From Kovacikia minuta CCNUW1 (lineage in GTDB: Bacteria; Cyanobacteriota; Cyanobacteriia; Leptolyngbyales; Leptolyngbyaceae), in assembly GCF_020091585.1 (NCBI RefSeq), contig NZ_CP083582.1, positions 1,426,001-1,490,000 on the forward strand: a stretch of 64,000 nt of DNA, given 5' to 3'. The notes under the pieces were generated by a model that was given only the letters and a program-made list of their open reading frames with translations, was not told where the DNA came from and ran no database searches. Both the position numbers and the translations under genes were made by a program. Shown piece after piece: positions 1 through 8,376 of this stretch. Position 1 is the stretch's first letter, and each line of letters opens with the position of its first letter.

Positions 1-1
1 C

Positions 2-1453
2 GGTTTCGGATTTGGTCGAGACATTAGTCGGGTACCCGGAGGCTTGCCAAATGGCGGTCGGGTTAGAAGACTGCGGTTTGAGGCAGAGCGCATTGATTTC
101 ACACCGGAAGGCTGGGTCGCGAAAAAAATTCAAATTACGAATGATCCTTTTTCACCTCCCCAACTGGTTCTGGAGGCAGATCAGGCAAAGCTGACCCGGT
201 TAAGCCCACTCCAGGATGAGTTGGTGGCAACCCGCCCCCGTCTCCTGTTTGATCAAACCGTGCGAATTCCAATTCCCTTTTCCAGAACGATTCTTGATCG
301 TTCCGAGCGGCAGCCCCCTCTGTATCAGTTTGGGTTTGACGATGAAGATCGGGGTGGCTTTTTTGTCCAGTTCCCCTTTGAGCTGATTACAACCGAGAAG
401 TTTCAGTTCTCCCTATCTCCTCAAATTTATATCCAGCGCGCGATCACTGATAGTGATTCGGTTTTCAGCGCAGACAACTTTGGTTTCGTTAGCAGGTTGC
501 GTTACATCATTAGTCCCTGGACAACGCTTCGAGGCAGAGCCTCCCTGACCAGCCTGGATTTGGATGAGGCTCAAAATAACTTACGTGCCAGTCTCCGATT
601 GACTCAATACATTGGTCTCAACACCCTGGCACTGGAGTATAGCTATCGCGATCGTCTGTTTAATGGTTCGCTTGGATTCCAAACCGTTCAAAGCAGTCTG
701 GGAGCAGTCTTTTCGTCACCCACCTTCCTGCTTGGCAACTCAGGCATTTCCATGCGCTACCAGGCAGGATTTCAATACATCAACGCCGACACAGACCGCA
801 CCGAATTACTTGAACCCGATCGAGAGAATAATCGGGTCGATTTAGGGCGGTTTCAGGCATATGCCGCTTTTGGCAAATCATTCAGCCTATGGTCAGGCAA
901 ACCACTTCCCGCTACGCCTGATCAGGGATTGCGATACTCCCCTGTCCCAATTACGCCCTATATCAGCTTAGGTCTGGGGCTTACTGGCGTTTCAAGCACC
1001 TACACCAATGGCGACAGCCAAAATAACCTGGTTGCCAGTGTTGGTTTATATGGTCAGTTTGGTCACTTCGCCAAAAAATTTCTGGACTATACAGGGTTCA
1101 GCATCACCTATTACCAGACGATCGGTTCAGGACAATCTCCCTTCCTGTTTGACCGCTCAGTTGATAACCGCGTCGTTGCTTTTGGCTTTACCCAACAACT
1201 GTATGGTCCAATCCGTCTGACAGTTCAAAGCTCCATCAACCTCGACTCAACTGCGGAAATCAGCACCGACTATATTCTTGAATACAGTCGGCGTGCCTAC
1301 GGAATTCTTGTCCGTTACAACCCCGTGCTTGAGATTGGCTCAATCAACCTGCGTGTCACCGAATTTAACTGGACCGGCGGCACCCAACCCTTTGCAGGTT
1401 CCGATGTAACCCCTGTCCAAAGCGGAATTCGCCTTGGTTCACCGGATGACTAG
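2..1453 (+). CDS. DUF3769 / LptD-like outer-membrane protein, 5' end outside window
   Basis: The frame is open to the left edge (GFGFGRDISR... before the first usable TTG at 44), so this is the C-terminal part of a longer protein. The visible 480 or so residues are rich in alternating hydrophobic/polar strands with aromatic ends, as in an outer-membrane beta barrel, and run to a TAG at 1453. The wording 'RLRFEAERIDFTPEGW' followed by a barrel is what I associate with the cyanobacterial DUF3769 family, which resembles the OstA/LptD lipopolysaccharide-assembly proteins. By family it would sit in the outer membrane and take part in LPS or lipid export; that role is inferred. The next gene starts about 180 bases downstream on the same strand. 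Confidence 0.7.
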   Translation, partial: GFGFGRDISRVPGGLPNGGRVRRLRFEAERIDFTPEGWVAKKIQITNDPFSPPQLVLEADQAKLTRLSPLQDELVATRPRLLFDQTVRIPIPFSRTILDRSERQPPLYQFGFDDEDRGGFFVQFPFELITTEKFQFSLSPQIYIQRAITDSDSVFSADNFGFVSRLRYIISPWTTLRGRASLTSLDLDEAQNNLRASLRLTQYIGLNTLALEYSYRDRLFNGSLGFQTVQSSLGAVFSSPTFLLGNSGISMRYQAGFQYINADTDRTELLEPDRENNRVDLGRFQAYAAFGKSFSLWSGKPLPATPDQGLRYSPVPITPYISLGLGLTGVSSTYTNGDSQNNLVASVGLYGQFGHFAKKFLDYTGFSITYYQTIGSGQSPFLFDRSVDNRVVAFGFTQQLYGPIRLTVQSSINLDSTAEISTDYILEYSRRAYGILVRYNPVLEIGSINLRVTEFNWTGGTQPFAGSDVTPVQSGIRLGSPDD

Positions 1454-1631
1454 GTGAGAAAGCAGGAAGCAGAGCGATCAGGAGACAAGCACCCCTTCCC
1501 CCTTCCCCCTCCGCCCTTTCCCCTTCCCCTTTCCTACAAACTCCTACTCAATCGCTGATTGTCTGATGCGATTCGTCTAAACTTGAGATTAACTTGATGA
1601 CAAAAAGGTTCTCCTGTTGCGGCGAGGGCAC

Positions 1632-2780
1632 ATGACCGAACTGGTAAAAGGTTCAACAGAGCTATCCAACAATTCTGCTGCCACTGATGCAGCAAATTTG
1701 CTGCGTCACTATAGCTTTGATTTGGATGAATCAACGATCGATCAACACCTTGCCCACTGGCTAGAAACCTACCCTGTCAATTGGGTCAGATTGGCAATTG
1801 TGGAAGCCCTTTATCAGGGACGATATAAAGCCATCTCAGTCGAACAAATCCTGGTGCTCTGGAAACGGCGAGGGCAACCGCTGTATCACTTTAATCATGA
1901 ATTTGAACGTTTGGTTTGTGATAAGTTTCCCCGCGATTTGTTGTCTTCTGATGACTCCACCTCTAGCAGGGAAGAAGCAATTTCTCCGACCAAAGCTCCA
2001 CTGACGGCAAAAGTTGGACCCTTTCAGTATCAGATTCTATTTCAGCAACTCCTGTCCCAATCTCTTTCCAATTCCCTTTTGGGTGAACAGACACAAAAAG
2101 AAAGCGCTGTTAGCAACCCCTCCCCTTTACTGATAGAGGAACCCCCTAACGCAAAGCACTCTACAGCGATTCCAGCAGACAATGGGAATGGAGCGGAGCA
2201 GGACAGGAGAAAGCGGAAAGGGGAAGCAGATAGGGGAGATGGGGATAATGAGGCAGATCAGGGAAATGGGGGAGCCAGGGAAGATCAGCCTTTCGCTGAA
2301 GCGCAAACATTTTCAACCAAATCCCATGAGAGCCTTTCCCTTCCTAAATTCGAGTCTGCTGAACAGCAGGCGGAAAATGATCCCCTGGGTGGGAGGTTAA
2401 CCCTGCTTCAAAAAGAGGCGGATGCAATTAATTCGGCTTTAGTCGCTGCTAGGGCAAATGATCCAGCCCAGCCCCTGGATGAACCTGAAGCAGAACCAAC
2501 CTCATCTCTGTCCGAGATCCCATCATCTGATTCAGCCAAATGCCCTTCTGAGCAACTCTCCACGCTCCTGTTTACGGTTGAAAACATCTTGCCTGGCTTG
2601 AGCTTGACGGCTCCTTCCCAGAAGCCGAAACTCAAGCTCCAATTGACAAGGCTGTATCAGCCCAACTGGTTGGTGGATGACAGTGGCAAGCGCCCCATTC
2701 ACCAGTTTACCCCTATGGCTGAATCTTCCGATTTCCATACCAAACTGAGATCGGTTGCCCAACCCCAAGAGGATGTTTAA
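1632..2780 (+). CDS. Cyanobacterial hypothetical protein with low-complexity insert
   Basis: I chose ATG 1632 over the in-frame TTG at 1617 because residues from MTEL onward look like folded sequence. The first ~105 residues are a conserved-looking helical domain (LLRHYSFDLDESTIDQHLAHW, then AIVEALYQGRYKAISVEQIL). The middle (about 140-300) is disordered and acidic. It includes a Gly/Asp/Glu/Arg-rich stretch near 2178-2284 that looks like purine-rich intergenic repeat DNA read in frame. The last ~60 residues regain hydrophobic character (LTRLYQPNWLVDD). No enzymatic motif is visible and no function is proposed. The stop overlaps the end of the convergent bilin-lyase gene by four bases. Confidence 0.65.
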   Translation: MTELVKGSTELSNNSAATDAANLLRHYSFDLDESTIDQHLAHWLETYPVNWVRLAIVEALYQGRYKAISVEQILVLWKRRGQPLYHFNHEFERLVCDKFPRDLLSSDDSTSSREEAISPTKAPLTAKVGPFQYQILFQQLLSQSLSNSLLGEQTQKESAVSNPSPLLIEEPPNAKHSTAIPADNGNGAEQDRRKRKGEADRGDGDNEADQGNGGAREDQPFAEAQTFSTKSHESLSLPKFESAEQQAENDPLGGRLTLLQKEADAINSALVAARANDPAQPLDEPEAEPTSSLSEIPSSDSAKCPSEQLSTLLFTVENILPGLSLTAPSQKPKLKLQLTRLYQPNWLVDDSGKRPIHQFTPMAESSDFHTKLRSVAQPQEDV

Positions 2781-3316
2781 CCCTTATTTTCAGGAGGTTT
2801 CGTCAATCCCATACGAATCTCTGACCAAAAGGACGCCACCCGAAATCCTCCTGCTTGCTTCAAAAGTGTGGTGCGCAATCGCAGATTGGGGCTGGCGAAC
2901 CATAGTCTTTCTTCAGAAAAGGTTTCTCCATCTTCAATTACCAGGGCCAAAGCATCATCGCTACCAATGCTATAGCGCCCCGGTACAAGCGATTTCTCCT
3001 GACTTGTTTGACGCAGCAATTTTCCTGTGGCTGCGTGCTCTGAATCAGCAATGGGAACCAATAGGGTAGAGCCAGACTGCTTTTTCATATTATCCATCGT
3101 GCTATTCCAGGTAGTCCGGCAGCCACAGAGTGCCAGGTCTGGGGTTACACCATACTGCTCACAGAGTTGGATAACCTCAGGGTCAGTTGTGGAAATCATT
3201 TCGACTAAAACATCTGACTTCCCACCTTCTGACTGTTTACCTGCCAGAAGATAGCTGGTGCGGTGGGAAAACCATTTTCCACTGCTAAGCTGAAAAAACT
3301 CCACAATATCCATCAT
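2777..3316 (-). CDS. CpcS/CpeS-type phycobiliprotein lyase
   Basis: This is a 179-residue lipocalin-like protein with the family opening MDIVEFFQLSSGKWFSHRTS and the late signature ERLWFASPNLRLRTTLL, both characteristic of CpcS/CpeS chromophore lyases. These enzymes attach phycocyanobilin (or a related bilin) to a cysteine, usually Cys-84, of phycobiliprotein beta or allophycocyanin subunits in the cytoplasm before phycobilisome assembly. The length fits the family (about 170-200). Two adjacent ATG codons start the frame; the second gives the usual MDIVEFF start. The gene is monocistronic, and its 3' end is convergent with the preceding hypothetical. Which phycobiliprotein it serves cannot be read here. 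Confidence 0.88.
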   Translation of the reverse strand: MMDIVEFFQLSSGKWFSHRTSYLLAGKQSEGGKSDVLVEMISTTDPEVIQLCEQYGVTPDLALCGCRTTWNSTMDNMKKQSGSTLLVPIADSEHAATGKLLRQTSQEKSLVPGRYSIGSDDALALVIEDGETFSEERLWFASPNLRLRTTLLKQAGGFRVASFWSEIRMGLTKPPENKG

Positions 3317-3485
3317 TCACAAGGATCCTTTCAGGGTGGTCGTATAGCAATCCTACTTAGCTTGCAGGAGGGATTTCGGCAGAAATCTATCCCTCAGTTC
3401 CTTCCCGTCTCATCAATCATTCAGGAATGCTATACCAATCTTAATTGTAGGAGGTTAGGGAACAGAGACATTAATCGAAACATTT

Positions 3486-3608
3486 AGGAATGGGAATTAA
3501 ACAAAGTCAGTTGTAGGGGCGGGTTTGACCGAGATTTGCTGACTATGGGTAAGTCTTTTGGCAAAACCCGCCCGTACAAAAGTCCGGAGGTTATTTAATC
3601 CATGATCC
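3486..3608 (+). repeat. Dispersed MITE-like repeat R3, copy 1
   Basis: About 120 bp, nearly identical in the same orientation to 21127-21247. Internal arms GGGGCGGGTTT and AAAACCCGCCC are complementary, so the RNA or single strand can fold into a long hairpin. No coding capacity. Likely a non-autonomous element of a type widespread in cyanobacterial intergenic DNA. Confidence 0.85.
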
Positions 3609-3636
3609 TTAGCAGAAACAAGTCCTAAAAAATAAA

Positions 3637-3663
3637 AACCCCAGCAAATGAGCCGGGGCTTTT
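3637..3663 (-). terminator. Terminator-like hairpin
   Basis: The stem CCCCAGC / GCCGGGG (one mismatch) with a six-base loop is followed on the minus strand by TTTTTATTTTTT. No annotated minus-strand gene ends here, so it may close an unseen short transcript or belong to the repeat just beside it. Confidence 0.4.
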
Positions 3664-3745
3664 GGATCAATTGTGGAGTTAGATTATCTGTTGTAGAGTA
3701 TGCCCCTAAAGCTTCAAATTTTAATCATCGAACAAACCGAATCTT

Positions 3746-4222
3746 TTGGCTTACTGGTTATTTCAAGCAAATCCAAAATACAGCAGGATTTTAGATGGCA
3801 TTGGCGAGTTAGAGGGGATGCACTGGCTCGTTACTCGCTATGCCAAGGAAATTGCTGTGGATGATGGGGTTCTAATTTGGGTTGCCGGTGCGCACGCAGG
3901 GATTTATGCGATCGCCCAGGTTACGCATGCCACCCGTTTCGTAGACAAACCTCCCGATCTGGACTACTGGATTTTGCCCATGCGTGCGATCGGCAGATTT
4001 TATGCCCCAGTTCGGTTTACCCATAAACTGCTGGAGCAACCAATTCTGAAGGCACTGCTGCGACATGACCCCGTTTTAAGAGGGCTTCAAGTCATCCGAA
4101 CACCGCATAGTACTAACTTTCGGGTTCTTCCTCAGGAGTGGGATAGGGTGCAGGTCTTGCTGGGGTTAGGCGAAGGCACAAAGAGTAAAAGAATCCTTCC
4201 CTCAATGCGCCTTAACGGCTGA
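3746..4222 (+). CDS. EVE domain-containing protein
   Basis: This 158-residue protein is a single EVE (PUA-like) domain. It opens with AYWLFQANPKYS, has the aromatic-rich core (WLVTRYAKEIAVDDGVLIW, DYWILPMRAIGRF) and ends in a short basic tail. EVE domains are structurally related to YTH and PUA folds and bind modified bases; in bacteria they are linked to recognising modified DNA or RNA, including next to restriction systems. The only plausible start is TTG at 3746. The gene's 3' end overlaps that of aroH on the opposite strand by about 20 bases. No restriction gene is adjacent, so the target is unknown. Confidence 0.82.
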   Translation: MAYWLFQANPKYSRILDGIGELEGMHWLVTRYAKEIAVDDGVLIWVAGAHAGIYAIAQVTHATRFVDKPPDLDYWILPMRAIGRFYAPVRFTHKLLEQPILKALLRHDPVLRGLQVIRTPHSTNFRVLPQEWDRVQVLLGLGEGTKSKRILPSMRLNG

Positions 4223-4615
4223 TTTTTGTGCCAGGGCTGCTTGAGCCAGGCTCCAGTCTGGGCGCAAGCTTCTCGCCTGGCGCAGGTAAGGGTGGTAAAT
4301 TTCCACGTCTGGATCGGGAGTGTTGAAATGAATCAGGAAGCGGATACACCGTTCCATGCTGCCTTCAACATGCATTTGCTGCACATCAAACAAGGGAACG
4401 TTCGACCAGTGGGGACGTTCGCGCGCGATCGTAGCTGGAAAGGCCGCGTCTAAGTCACGGGTGACAGAGAAGGTAATGCTGACAATTTCGTTAGGATCAA
4501 GTCGGTTATGGGCTTCTAGCTCATCTAATAGCTCATGTACAGCTTCCCGAATTGCACTAACCGAATTCTCTGGAACAGTTGTCGCTCCCCGAATTGCTCG
4601 AACTCGCCAACCCAC
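4202..4615 (-). CDS. aroH: Chorismate mutase, AroH type
   Basis: Residues GWRVRAIRGATTVPENS at the start and the later MHVEGSMERCIRFL are hallmarks of the monofunctional AroH-fold chorismate mutase, a trimeric cytoplasmic enzyme converting chorismate to prephenate for phenylalanine and tyrosine synthesis. The arginine in 'RAIRGATT' and the arginine of 'ERCIRFL' are the expected active-site positions. An ATG at 4681 is in frame, but the extra 22 residues (MSGDYKLL...) are not family-like. I therefore prefer the GTG at 4615, which gives a 137-residue protein of normal length. The C-terminal tail runs into the region opposite the EVE gene. Confidence 0.85.
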   Translation of the reverse strand: MGWRVRAIRGATTVPENSVSAIREAVHELLDELEAHNRLDPNEIVSITFSVTRDLDAAFPATIARERPHWSNVPLFDVQQMHVEGSMERCIRFLIHFNTPDPDVEIYHPYLRQARSLRPDWSLAQAALAQKSAVKAH

Positions 4616-4854
4616 GCTCAGCCCTCCACTTATTTCAATTAAGAATCCTGTGATCCTAAGTAATTTGTAGTCGCCTGACATCTAAGCCCTGAACTTAATC
4701 ATGGCTGAAATCCGGCGAGGCGTCAGTAGGAACGCCGTCATCTTATCGAAAATTTGCTAAGTCTTACATAAAATTCACCTGGTAGGAATCTGACACTTGA
4801 TTTTCAATTTCTAAAGAACGAGAACAAAATAAAATCGGTAATCTGGAGGGGCTT

Positions 4855-4947
4855 AGGGTGATGTTCTAGATATGTTGTTCGTATGCTATAGAGACGTTCC
4901 GGCGAACCGTCTCTACGGATATCACCCACAAATCTGAAACACGACCT
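4855..4947 (-). repeat. Dispersed palindromic repeat R1, copy 1
   Basis: About 93 bp, close to identical to the reverse complement of 50909-51000. The centre is a hairpin of GTAGAGACGTTCCGG and its complement, flanked by conserved arms (GTGATGTTCTAGATATGTTG and GATCTGAAACACGACC-like). Noncoding; MITE-like. Confidence 0.85.
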
Positions 4948-4972
4948 AGCCGATGTTATTGATTTCCGATTC

Positions 4973-5827
4973 TTAAGGGCGATATAGCCAGAGCGGAAGC
5001 CCATTTGTTTCTAGCTCAAAGGTTAACCAATCTGCTCCAGCTAACAGTCCAGGTAGGGAAGCCCCCCCCAGGAAAGACAGGTCGCCAACCCTACTCTGAT
5101 CCCTCGAAATTAGCCGATTCAGCAGCGGTTTGCGTTCTTCTAGAGTGAAGCAACGAGTCTTGTCGGGGTCTAGCCCAGCCAGTTCGGCTGCCCATCGGCG
5201 GGCATCTTCTTCAGTTCCCAGGCGATCGACGACTCCCAGTTCTAATGCCTGCTGCCCCGTAAAAATACGTCCGTCGGCAAAGCTTCTGACAGTTTCGACC
5301 GCAAGTTTGCGAGCTTCTGCGATCGTTTGTACAAATTGCTGGTAACTAATATCGATCAGCTCTTGGAGGATATTTTTTTCCTGGTCTGTTAATTCCCGAT
5401 CAAACGCCAGAATATCTTTATAGGGACCGGATTTAATGACCTTAAAGGAAACCCCAATTTTGTCTAACAGTCGTTCCAGGTTGTTACCACGTAGAATGAC
5501 GCCAATACTACCTGTGATGGTGCCAGGGTTCGCCACAATATGTTCTGCACCCATCCCAATGTAGACCCCACCCGATGCCGAAATGTTACCGAAACTGGCA
5601 ACAATTTTCGTCTTATCCTGTAACCGCTTGAGGGCAGTGTAAATCTCCTGGGAGTCGCCAACCGTTCCTCCAGGACTATCGATCCGCAGGAGAAGCGCAG
5701 GGAATTTTCGCTCTTCGACTGTTTTGAGGGCTTCCAGGACACGCTTGCGAGTTGCGCCTGCGATCGCGCCCGTAATTTCAATCCGGGCAATTTGCTTACG
5801 AAACCGGGGCTTAAAGGGCCAAACCAT
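4973..5827 (-). CDS. sppA: Signal peptide peptidase SppA, short form
   Basis: At 284 residues this has the length of the single-domain (36K-type) SppA proteases. The ClpP-like core is clear: LLLRIDSPGGTV, then GNISASGGVYIGMGA carrying the nucleophilic serine, then GSIGVI, then KSGPYKD carrying the general-base lysine. It would cleave remnant signal peptides in or at the membrane after their release by signal peptidase; in cyanobacteria SppA homologues have also been linked to phycobilisome breakdown in high light. There is no obvious N-terminal membrane anchor, which is common in short cyanobacterial forms. It is upstream of aroH on the same strand but about 360 bases away, with repeat R1 between. 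Confidence 0.88.
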   Translation of the reverse strand: MVWPFKPRFRKQIARIEITGAIAGATRKRVLEALKTVEERKFPALLLRIDSPGGTVGDSQEIYTALKRLQDKTKIVASFGNISASGGVYIGMGAEHIVANPGTITGSIGVILRGNNLERLLDKIGVSFKVIKSGPYKDILAFDRELTDQEKNILQELIDISYQQFVQTIAEARKLAVETVRSFADGRIFTGQQALELGVVDRLGTEEDARRWAAELAGLDPDKTRCFTLEERKPLLNRLISRDQSRVGDLSFLGGASLPGLLAGADWLTFELETNGLPLWLYRP

Positions 5828-6165
5828 AGGATTAACAGTTCAAACGATGGGTGAATATGAGAAGGCGAAATCGCGATGGGTGCTTGGAACTCACCCGCAG
5901 ATTCCTCTAGTTTGCCCTATCTCAATGCTGTTTGTGGAACTTAGACAAAAGCAAGAGCCAGCAGCCGAAACCCAGAAGTCAGGAGAAGAGAGGCATTTTG
6001 GATTCTGATTCCTGACTTCTGGATTCTGTTTCAGGGCAGGGCTTTCCCAGAGAAAATCAGTAAACTTCTTGAGATAGTTATGAAAAATACTTAACATAAC
6101 TATAGATTAGTTACAATTCTAGAAACGCTACAATCCCGCCCTCCTATATGAGGTTGCTTTAACTC
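5828..6165. other. Intergenic region with a perfect inverted repeat
   Basis: Divergent intergenic region between sppA and the EamA gene. It holds CCAGAAGTCAGG (about 5974) and its exact complement (about 6015), a long hairpin of the tract 'gaagtcagga...tcctgacttc' common in this genome's spacers. The AT-rich stretch 6080-6125 is the likely promoter zone of the EamA gene. Confidence 0.45.
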
Positions 6166-7227
6166 ATGGATTCAAAGCTGCCCTTGCTCCGTTCTCCCTT
6201 CGCCCCCCTGTTGCTGATTGCCCCTTTTTTCTTTTGGGGAACGGCAATGGTTGCGATGAAGGGGGTAATTCCCCATACCACCCCTCTGTTTATGGCAGGA
6301 GTGCGTCTGGTTCCCGCTGGCGCTCTGGTGCTTGTAGCCGGGATGGTAATGGGCAGACCCCAACCCAAAGGCTGGAGCGCCTGGTTATGGATCGCGCTGT
6401 TCGCACTGATCGATGGTGCGCTGTTTCAGGGATTTTTAGCCGAAGGTTTGGTCAGAACTGGGGCAGGATTGGGGTCAGTGATGATTGACTCCCAACCGCT
6501 GGCAGTGGCGCTGATGGCACTCTGGCTGTTTGGTGAGCGGATTGGGTTTTGGGGCTGGTTGGGGTTGGGGCTAGGCGTAGCTGGCATCAGTTTGCTGGGG
6601 TTGCCCGACGAGTGGATTTTAGCCATTCTGCAAAGTCGATCGCTGCCAGAGGACATGAATTTGGGCATGAACCTGATCCAGGATCTGTTTCAGAATGGGC
6701 AGTGGTTGATGCTTCTGGCGGCGTTGTCAATGGCGCTGGGAACGGTCCTGATGCGATATATCAGCCGCCATGCCGACCCGGTGACCGCGACCGGATGGCA
6801 CATGATTTTAGGTGGATTGCCCTTGTTTGCGCTTTCATCCCATTTTGAAATGGGGCAGTTCACCGGTATGGATAGTTCCAACTGGGTGGCAATGGGGTAT
6901 TCGACTATATTTGGCAGTGCGATCGCCTACGGTCTATTCTTCTACTTCGCTTCCAGCGGTAGTCTTACCAGCCTTAGTTCACTGACATTTCTAACCCCCG
7001 TTTTTGCGTTGCTGTTTGGCAATCTGTTTTTGGCAGAAATGCTGAGTCCGATTCAATGGGTGGGGGTAGGTCTGACTCTGGTTAGCATTTACCTGATTAA
7101 TCAACGCGATCGCCTGTCCCAGAAGTTCAGCCAGTCTCAGGCGTCATCACCCGGAGCCTTAACCCCATCTGAAGGTGATGCGATCGACCTCGCCCAGGTG
7201 ACCGTGCCTGTTGCCGAACACGAGTGA
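6166..7227 (+). CDS. EamA/DMT family transporter
   Basis: A 353-residue integral membrane protein with about ten hydrophobic segments arranged as two EamA repeats (roughly residues 12-150 and 180-315). Both have the family's helix starts (PFFFWGTAMVAMKGV; WLMLLAALSMALGTVLMR) and the ending FLTPVFALLFG...LSPIQWVGVGLTLVSIYLIN. Drug/metabolite-superfamily exporters of this kind move small metabolites or amino acids across the plasma membrane; the substrate cannot be predicted. The ATG at 6166 follows an AT-rich spacer. The C-terminal ~35 residues are hydrophilic and the gene ends just before the GT4 gene. Confidence 0.85.
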   Translation: MDSKLPLLRSPFAPLLLIAPFFFWGTAMVAMKGVIPHTTPLFMAGVRLVPAGALVLVAGMVMGRPQPKGWSAWLWIALFALIDGALFQGFLAEGLVRTGAGLGSVMIDSQPLAVALMALWLFGERIGFWGWLGLGLGVAGISLLGLPDEWILAILQSRSLPEDMNLGMNLIQDLFQNGQWLMLLAALSMALGTVLMRYISRHADPVTATGWHMILGGLPLFALSSHFEMGQFTGMDSSNWVAMGYSTIFGSAIAYGLFFYFASSGSLTSLSSLTFLTPVFALLFGNLFLAEMLSPIQWVGVGLTLVSIYLINQRDRLSQKFSQSQASSPGALTPSEGDAIDLAQVTVPVAEHE

Positions 7228-7252
7228 TAACATCGGTTTGTTTGCATCAAGC

Positions 7253-8362
7253 ATGGTTACCCAATCCGAGAAGCGCCTGAAAATTCTGCTTATTTCTACT
7301 TCAGTGGGACCGTTGGGTTCTGGAATTGGAGGCGGGGTTGAGCTGACCCTGCACAACATTGCTAAAACGCTGACTCAACGCAATCACGAGATTAGGATTG
7401 TGGCTCCGGGCGGTTCTGTGTGTGGCTCCTTTCCCGTGGTTGAAATTTCCGGAGAGCTGCAATTTACTGCCCAGGGTGAAGGACGCGATGCGCTGATCGC
7501 CCTGCCAAAAAACTCAGTCTTGGCAAACATGTGGGACTACGCTCGCCAGGTTCAGGATCGGTACGATGTTTTGGTTAACTTTGCCTACGACTGGCTACCC
7601 TTTTACCTGACGCCATTTTTCCCGTGTCCGATCGCCCATCTGGTCAGTATGGGGTCACTCACAGATGCAATGGATCAAATCATTGGGCAGATGGCGGCTC
7701 AGTTTCCCGGCACGATCGGTGTTCATAGTCGAACCCAGGCAGAAACCTTTTCCTTTGCAGATCACTGTCGTGTGATTGGAAATGGCTTTGATTTGTCTCT
7801 TTACCAATTCTGTCCCGAACCTGAAAATGTTTTGGGATGGGTCGGTCGGATTGCCCCTGAAAAGGGTTTGGAAGATGCCGTTGCGGTTGCCCAGGAAACA
7901 GGTATTCCCTTGAAAATTTGGGGGATACTGCAAGAGGTAGCTTACTGGCATGATATCTGCGATCAGTTTCCCGATGCGCCTGTCAGTTATGAAGGCTTTT
8001 TGCCCACGGCTGAGCTGCAACATGCCCTTGGAAAGTGTCGAGCTTTGCTGATGACGCCCCGCTGGGTGGAAGCCTTTGGCAATGTCGTAATTGAATCCCT
8101 CGCCTGTGGAGTTCCGGTGATTGCCTATCGTCGGGGAGGGCCAGCGGAGATTATTCAAGATGGCAAAACGGGCTGGCTAGTGGAGCCGGACCACATTGCC
8201 GGGTTGGTGACAGCGATCGCCCAGCTTGACCAGATTGATCGCCACACCTGCCGCCAGCAAGTTGAATTAGACTACTCCCTGGAGGCGTTGGGCGATCGTC
8301 TGGAGCAATGGTTTGGAGAACTTTTGGCAGGGAGGGAATTGGTGATAGGTGGTCGGTGGTAG
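7253..8362 (+). CDS. Glycosyltransferase family 4 (GT-B fold)
   Basis: The N-terminal half has the glycine-rich acceptor loop (LLISTSVGPLGSGIGGGVEL) and the C-terminal half has the donor-site features: GWVGRIAPEKGLEDA, then EAFGNVVIESLACGVPVIAY, which carries the EX7E motif, followed by RGGPAEII. This is a GT4-type retaining transferase, acting in the cytoplasm on a lipid or sugar acceptor with a nucleotide-sugar donor. I chose ATG 7253; a TTG at 7211 overlaps the upstream EamA gene. The last residues (GRELVIGGRW) are read out of the repeat 'aggtggtagg' that is found in several spacers of this window, so the original C-terminus may have been replaced. The substrate is unknown. Confidence 0.83.
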   Translation: MVTQSEKRLKILLISTSVGPLGSGIGGGVELTLHNIAKTLTQRNHEIRIVAPGGSVCGSFPVVEISGELQFTAQGEGRDALIALPKNSVLANMWDYARQVQDRYDVLVNFAYDWLPFYLTPFFPCPIAHLVSMGSLTDAMDQIIGQMAAQFPGTIGVHSRTQAETFSFADHCRVIGNGFDLSLYQFCPEPENVLGWVGRIAPEKGLEDAVAVAQETGIPLKIWGILQEVAYWHDICDQFPDAPVSYEGFLPTAELQHALGKCRALLMTPRWVEAFGNVVIESLACGVPVIAYRRGGPAEIIQDGKTGWLVEPDHIAGLVTAIAQLDQIDRHTCRQQVELDYSLEALGDRLEQWFGELLAGRELVIGGRW

Positions 8363-8376
8363 GTGGTAGGGAGGGC

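Larger units (their letters stand above)
3317..3745. other. Intergenic region with inverted repeats and a hairpin
   Basis: Between the bilin lyase and the EVE gene there is no convincing ORF. The region holds an element with near-perfect ends (GTATAGCAATCCT at 3345 and its complement ending near 3436) and an inner stem around GAGGGATTT/AAATC. It also holds a copy of a dispersed repeat (3486-3608) and a terminator-like hairpin (3637-3663). Confidence 0.5.

Noticed and set aside
4616..4681. N-terminal extension of AroH from ATG 4681
   Set aside because: The 22 extra residues do not resemble the family, whereas GTG 4615 gives the canonical start GWRVRAIRGATT.
8308..8376. Longer start for the second EamA gene
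   Set aside because: It would overlap the GT4 gene and read the 'aggtggtagg' repeat; the shorter start gives a clean membrane protein.
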